Positions 59,840 through 64,000 of a stretch of 64,000 nt of DNA are shown in pieces. The notes under the pieces were generated by a model that saw only the letters and a list, made by a program, of their open reading frames with translations, ran no database searches and was not told where the DNA came from. Every line of letters begins with the position of its first letter. The first letter of the stretch is position 1. Where the stretch lies: NCBI RefSeq assembly GCF_029837695.1, contig NZ_JAOEEA010000005.1, positions 186,001 through 250,000 of the forward strand, read 5' to 3'. The stretch comes from Pseudomonas sp. GD04019. Its GTDB lineage: Bacteria > Pseudomonadota > Gammaproteobacteria > Pseudomonadales > Pseudomonadaceae. Position numbers and translations under genes: made by a program.

Positions 59840-61788
59840 GCCAACTGTTCGACGACCTTATCGATACGGTCTAGTTTCTTGTTGCTATCGATATATGCTT
59901 GATATGCCCGCAGTGCGCTGTCGATAAGCTTATCGAAGTGGACAATGCGCGAGCCTGGTGAGACTGCCTCGAGCATGTTCGCCACCCTCTGAGGGTTGGT
60001 TATTTGGTCAGGTAATGGCGGACCTATTACGAACACGACCTCAATCTTAGGATTCAGCTCACCTTTGGCAGCTAAAATCTTGGTCAACTTATCGACATAT
60101 AGAAAACCTTGCTCTTGCAGTTCGATAGTTTTCATCTGCCGGTGTGCACGCTTTAACTCAACGATAATGTGAGTCCCTAGAACCGTTCTATATTTAATAT
60201 CAACCCGACCTAGAGCCTCTTTCTTCGTCAGATCATCAACGATGACCCCTTCTTCCATTAGGCGTGTCTCAATAAGCTCCGAGCCATCTGCCCGCTCCCA
60301 CGTCGGATCTAGCAGCCACATATGATCAAAAAGATGCTGCTGCAAAGCCTTCTCTTTTTCATCATCATCTACAAGCTTATTGAATACACGAATCACCTCA
60401 ATTCGAGATTTTATGATATCTCTATACAAAGTAGCTTCAAGCGTATCGCGCTGAGCAATCAAAGGAATCAGCTTGTCCGCGCCAATATCAACCGCATTGA
60501 TTAATTCATGCACTGTGCCGCGAAGCTTCAGGCGCTCAAAGGCCATAATGCTATCGCGCAAAATCATCTTTTTATCATCGGCATTGTCAATCGGCAAACT
60601 ATGAACTTTCGCCAGGAGTGCTTTTGCCTGTTCCCGATAACCCTCATCAATAGAGTCGAACCACTCCTTGATTACGGGATGCTCTTGCGCCACTTCATCT
60701 GCTCCAGCGTCTCTTCGCCACTTTGCCCATTGCGGTTCTATTTTTGCCAAGACTGATTTTAAATAGGCGGCCATCGCAGCTGCCCGAGGATCACTCTCCT
60801 GAATTCGTTGCCGGTCACTGGTGGCTATATCGTCATCATTATCGAAATCAAGGAAGTCCGCTTCCAGCTGGCCGGTTAGATATTTCGTATAAAGACGGCC
60901 ATCATTTATATTGTCGAGAATATTTTCCTGGATGAGCCTGCCGTGTGCCATGAGCACAATAGAGTTGAGATTGTTGCCTTCCGCATCTACTAGCATTTTC
61001 GGCTTAACGGCTGTGCCGATCCAACCGCTGACAACCCAGGAAGAGTCCCAGCCCTCTAGGCGGATGGGAAGCGTGGTTTCATGCTTGAGATTTGCCGCAG
61101 CCTTTGTTCGCTTTGGATCCACTGTCCCGATGTGCCAAAGGTACTCAACCGCTCGGATATCGTCGCGATCCATTGCAGTTACTGGGTCCCCATCAATTAG
61201 GACATTGAAATCTGTCCCTCCAATAACGGTGAATCGCCGTGCCAAGCGCCGCCGCAGCGCAACCATTGTCGATGGAACTCGCCCTTTTTTAAGTCGTGAA
61301 AGAACTATTCGGGTTCCTTTTGCCACTGTGAGAGCATCGCTTGGAACTGCATCGGGCACATACCGACTCTGATGATCATTTATAGCCTGTCGGATTCTCT
61401 CAACTGACATTGTTAATCCATGTTGCTGACCATCCTTAAAGGATTCAACACGAACATTATCGGCGATTGAGAATAGTGATAGCTTGCCCAGGCCTTTTCG
61501 CCCCATGACATGACGACCACGATCAGTCGTAGTCTTTTCCTTGACTCTGCGTCGATATCCGACCTTGAGGAATTTTTCGTTCATATCATCAATGGTCATG
61601 CCAATTCCATCATCAGAGATGGTGATCTCTTGCTTGGAAGAGTCGTAGTCAATAGTGACTTGGATCGCATCGGCATCCCAGGCATTTGCGACGATTTCGG
61701 TCAGCACAGCCGCGACGTTGCTATAAAGATTAATTCCAAGATGATCAAGAACATTAAGATCAATTGTCATTGCATAAGGCGAGGTCAT
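59836..61788 (-). CDS. GHKL ATPase fused to a PD-(D/E)XK-like nuclease, putative restriction enzyme
   Basis: 650 residues. N-terminal GHKL/HSP90-MutL-type ATPase: N box with Glu31 and Asn35 (LTEIVANAWDADA), DxGIG at 59-63, glycine-rich lid GRKGLGKLS (96-104). A long helical middle (~330-500) follows. The C-terminus has a PD-(D/E)XK-like core: Asp530 in GRVDIKYR and Glu544-x-Lys546 in HIIVELKRA. Family recall: HgiDII/BbrUII-type restriction proteins beside C5-MTase and Vsr. It is the first gene of an operon with vsr and AT-richer than the core. Restriction activity is inferred. Confidence 0.8.
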   Translation of the reverse strand: MTSPYAMTIDLNVLDHLGINLYSNVAAVLTEIVANAWDADAIQVTIDYDSSKQEITISDDGIGMTIDDMNEKFLKVGYRRRVKEKTTTDRGRHVMGRKGLGKLSLFSIADNVRVESFKDGQQHGLTMSVERIRQAINDHQSRYVPDAVPSDALTVAKGTRIVLSRLKKGRVPSTMVALRRRLARRFTVIGGTDFNVLIDGDPVTAMDRDDIRAVEYLWHIGTVDPKRTKAAANLKHETTLPIRLEGWDSSWVVSGWIGTAVKPKMLVDAEGNNLNSIVLMAHGRLIQENILDNINDGRLYTKYLTGQLEADFLDFDNDDDIATSDRQRIQESDPRAAAMAAYLKSVLAKIEPQWAKWRRDAGADEVAQEHPVIKEWFDSIDEGYREQAKALLAKVHSLPIDNADDKKMILRDSIMAFERLKLRGTVHELINAVDIGADKLIPLIAQRDTLEATLYRDIIKSRIEVIRVFNKLVDDDEKEKALQQHLFDHMWLLDPTWERADGSELIETRLMEEGVIVDDLTKKEALGRVDIKYRTVLGTHIIVELKRAHRQMKTIELQEQGFLYVDKLTKILAAKGELNPKIEVVFVIGPPLPDQITNPQRVANMLEAVSPGSRIVHFDKLIDSALRAYQAYIDSNKKLDRIDKVVEQLA

Positions 61789-61841
61789 AAGGCATCTCCA
61801 TCCATGCTTTACCGAAAATTACAAGCCACCAACCTGCCGCA

Positions 61842-62453
61842 TCACTTAGAGTAGCGAGACGTCTCATCAATTAAGCTTTTAAGAGTCTCCGCCGAAAGCA
61901 GCTCCTCATATGTGTACATCGTGGAAAACACAACCAAATAAACTTCCGAGCTCGGTGTTACTTCATACTCCCTGAAGAACCATTCTAGCTTTCTAAATGT
62001 ATCTTCGTAGTAAAGCTGTATTTCTACATTTTGACCGTAGTGCAGGGTTGCGGGAAGTCTCGGGCTAGAACCTTTGGAGTCGACTTCTAATTTGCAAAAT
62101 TTATTAGAAAATTTAACGGCGGCACCGGTAATAGTTATAGGTCTTTTCCCCTGAGATATCGCCTCAAGAACAAATCGCCCATATAGCCATCGATAATCAA
62201 CCTCACAGTCCTCGACATCTTCGCGGCTAGACTTATTTGCCAGCCAGAGTGAGACTATTGCAGCAGCTAGGGCTCCGATCCCGGAAAGCCACGAACCGAC
62301 CATCGATAACAGTGGAATTAGAGTATTAACGAATGCGCTATAGGAGTTGCTGGCTCCCACAGCAGCTCCAAGCCCAAAAACAAGTATTAGAACTAGAAGA
62401 AGAAGGGAAATGGCGCCAAGCACAGCCCAAGAGTGGCGACTAATAAAATCCAT
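61842..62453 (-). CDS. Two-helix membrane protein, unknown
   Basis: 203 residues. Membrane helices ~10-32 and ~45-72, then a ~130-residue soluble, beta-rich domain. A GAGAGCAAAGGA site precedes the ATG. No family recognised. It lies 53 bases upstream of the ATPase-nuclease gene on the same strand and may share its transcript. Low GC compared with the core. Confidence 0.72.
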   Translation of the reverse strand: MDFISRHSWAVLGAISLLLLVLILVFGLGAAVGASNSYSAFVNTLIPLLSMVGSWLSGIGALAAAIVSLWLANKSSREDVEDCEVDYRWLYGRFVLEAISQGKRPITITGAAVKFSNKFCKLEVDSKGSSPRLPATLHYGQNVEIQLYYEDTFRKLEWFFREYEVTPSSEVYLVVFSTMYTYEELLSAETLKSLIDETSRYSK

Positions 62454-62572
62454 TGCACATCCTTTGCTCTCCTAACGGACTCGCTTGCTTTCTAGCAAGC
62501 TTTGGCTCCGAGTAAATAATCAGACTATGCCGAACGGGATGCCCCGACAGCAAGCACCTGAGGTCATTCGCG

Positions 62573-63607
62573 CTATAGCAGGTCATCCGGCGGCAGCCAC
62601 CCACGCTTGCCTGTTCGAATACACTCCCAACCCCATTCGCGCTGGCGGCCGGCTCGGGCGTGCGTCTCAATTATCTCGGCCGACACCTCTCCGGTACTGC
62701 CGTCGAGCTTGAACTGCGGACTCATGGCATAGCGAACATCAAAGCCAAATTTTCCTTGTAGTAACTGCTGCATGATCTTGACCCGCGTGCCCCAAGCTAG
62801 CTCCTGCTGCCGACCTTTCGGTATTTGGTAAGCAATACGATTGAGATAGCTGGAGGCATGAATGTAGTCACTAGGGATCATCCACATTCGGTGGTGGGGT
62901 GGGACCCCTAGAGGCAAAACGTGATCAATGAGCTGCCGCAGCAGCGGAAGCGCGACTTTAAGGGCATGGAGCTCTATGCCCATCATTGTCACCACGTTAT
63001 GCAAGGTATGCCCAATACGTACGGCTGCTTCGCTCTGCCTCTCTGCTGCGTCCCGTCGCAGCCAGACCAAGCAGGCAAGTACATCTAGAGAGGCCCGGCG
63101 TTCCAGTTTCTCCAGTAGTAGTGGTGTGACAGGACATCGAGTCTCATATCTCAGCACACCGGACTGGGCAGGCTGAAACAGTACATCCTGAACCGCCGGG
63201 GTCAGTTGGCGAAGGAAGGCATCCCCACGCATGACCTGGCTGTTGCCGAGATCAAGCACAGACCATAACGGGTGACGGAGCTCTCGTGTCGAGCCCGGGA
63301 CCTTCTCTTCGACGCTCCTCAGCAATTCGGCTTGCGGAAGATGGCGGCCCTGCTCGTAACGAATCCATTTGTTCTTGTAGTGCTGGATGGAGCCAGAGGT
63401 ATCTCTCGCGAAGGATTTTGGCTCGAAGTACTGCTCCATTTGGTAGGCCGTATTTAGCGCGGTGCGCTGACGCAACGTTTCATACCAATACCTGATTCGT
63501 AGGCTCCTTACTGGCTCGTGCCAAGAGGGAGGGTCCTGGTTCACGTATTCCCGTGCACCGGATACGAAATCCAGGTAGAGCCGAATAACCCTTTGAGCAT
63601 CAGACAT
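62573..63607 (-). CDS. Uncharacterised protein of 344 residues
   Basis: No membrane segment or signal peptide. The N-terminal ~100 residues are helical (YWYETLRQRTALNTAYQMEQYF). The C-terminal region has aromatic-rich WGWECIRTGKRGWLPPDDLL. No catalytic motif recognised. Same strand as the rest of the left-facing island genes, 119 bases upstream of the membrane-protein gene. Confidence 0.7.
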   Translation of the reverse strand: MSDAQRVIRLYLDFVSGAREYVNQDPPSWHEPVRSLRIRYWYETLRQRTALNTAYQMEQYFEPKSFARDTSGSIQHYKNKWIRYEQGRHLPQAELLRSVEEKVPGSTRELRHPLWSVLDLGNSQVMRGDAFLRQLTPAVQDVLFQPAQSGVLRYETRCPVTPLLLEKLERRASLDVLACLVWLRRDAAERQSEAAVRIGHTLHNVVTMMGIELHALKVALPLLRQLIDHVLPLGVPPHHRMWMIPSDYIHASSYLNRIAYQIPKGRQQELAWGTRVKIMQQLLQGKFGFDVRYAMSPQFKLDGSTGEVSAEIIETHARAGRQREWGWECIRTGKRGWLPPDDLL

Positions 63608-63721
63608 TTGGGTGGGGTCGGTAAGCGGTAGATACAGTAAAAAATACCCCTGATCTTACGGCTCGTTCAATCCAGACGGCTTCTCTACCATGGTGAGTGA
63701 CAAGACGACACGGCGCGTACC

Positions 63722-63988
63722 ATGCCCACACTGACCGATTTCCTGACCCTCGCCACCGAACTGGAACAGCAACTGACGACCCGCTATGGGGTGATGTTGG
63801 GAAGCAAGGATTTGTGGCGAGAGCTCGGTTTTCGTTCACCCAACGCCTTTCGCCAGGCGATGATCCGAGGCACTTTGGATTTGCCGGTGTTTGAAGTGCA
63901 GAATCGCCGCGGACGATTCGCCTTGGCTAAGGACGTGGCAACTTGGATTGCCCGACAGCGTATGAGCGCACCCAGCGAGGGCTTGTGA
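63722..63988 (+). CDS. Small DNA-binding-like protein (AlpA/excisionase type)
   Basis: 88 residues. The central pattern GSKDLWRELGFRSPNAFRQAMIRGTLDLPVFEVQNRRGRFALAKDVATWIARQR has the helix-turn-helix/wing spacing of small AlpA-like or excisionase-like regulators of mobile elements. It is divergent from the 344-residue gene. Exact function unknown. Confidence 0.65.
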   Translation: MPTLTDFLTLATELEQQLTTRYGVMLGSKDLWRELGFRSPNAFRQAMIRGTLDLPVFEVQNRRGRFALAKDVATWIARQRMSAPSEGL

Positions 63989-64000
63989 GGACGACCCGAG

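Overview
The window is GC-rich Gammaproteobacterial chromosome, almost certainly Pseudomonas. The evidence is the hybrid sensor SagS next to an OspR/Gpx pair, the RssB-RssC module, the thrS-infC-rpmI-rplT-pheST-ihfA-merR block, PauB3-like and DUF2388 genes, and REP-type palindromes. From memory, the gene order from about 5.7 kb to 55.5 kb broadly follows P. aeruginosa PAO1 from deaD to the tRNA-Pro next to ihfA, with some insertions. No alignment was run. About 75 genes are called.

Layout. 0-5.4 kb: a catabolic or transport cluster (TSUP permease, SDR, bile-acid:Na+ symporter-like carrier, flavin monooxygenase), divergent from an AraC regulator and a spermidine-synthase-like methyltransferase. 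Two inverted REP pairs lie in the 3' ends of its genes. 5.5-12.1 kb: DEAD-box helicase, a LigB-type dioxygenase, HtpX and alanine aminotransferase. 12.2-18.2 kb: a thiol and methionine redox neighbourhood (MsrB, glutathione peroxidase, OspR-like MarR, SagS, an AAA ATPase, free-methionine-sulfoxide reductase, GST). 19.2-19.7 kb: a tandemly duplicated tRNA-Glu/tRNA-Gly pair. 19.8-29.5 kb: FadE-type dehydrogenase, a transglutaminase-like protein, an ABC-2 exporter and an RND pump. 29.7-33 kb: ProQ, a divergent SDR/LysR pair and a membrane protein. 33.2-38.2 kb: the copper system copRS / cupredoxin-copA-copB, with a cop box. 38.3-47.6 kb: queF, small conserved genes, MlaA, a PilZ protein, RssB-RssC, transaldolase, DusA, DUF2388 and a PauB3-like oxidase. 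47.8-55.4 kb: tRNA-Val and the translation block, with infC using an ATT start.

From tRNA-Pro (55481-55557) to the right edge lies an accessory island whose far end is not in the window. It starts with a damaged tyrosine integrase. It then carries an HNH endonuclease, a C5-cytosine methyltransferase, a Vsr endonuclease, and a 650-residue protein joining a GHKL ATPase to a PD-(D/E)XK-like nuclease motif. Two uncharacterised proteins and a small DNA-binding-like protein follow. The best candidate for a little-described system is 57.3-63.6 kb, a restriction-modification/defence module centred on the ATPase-nuclease. No CRISPR array or intact insertion sequence was seen.
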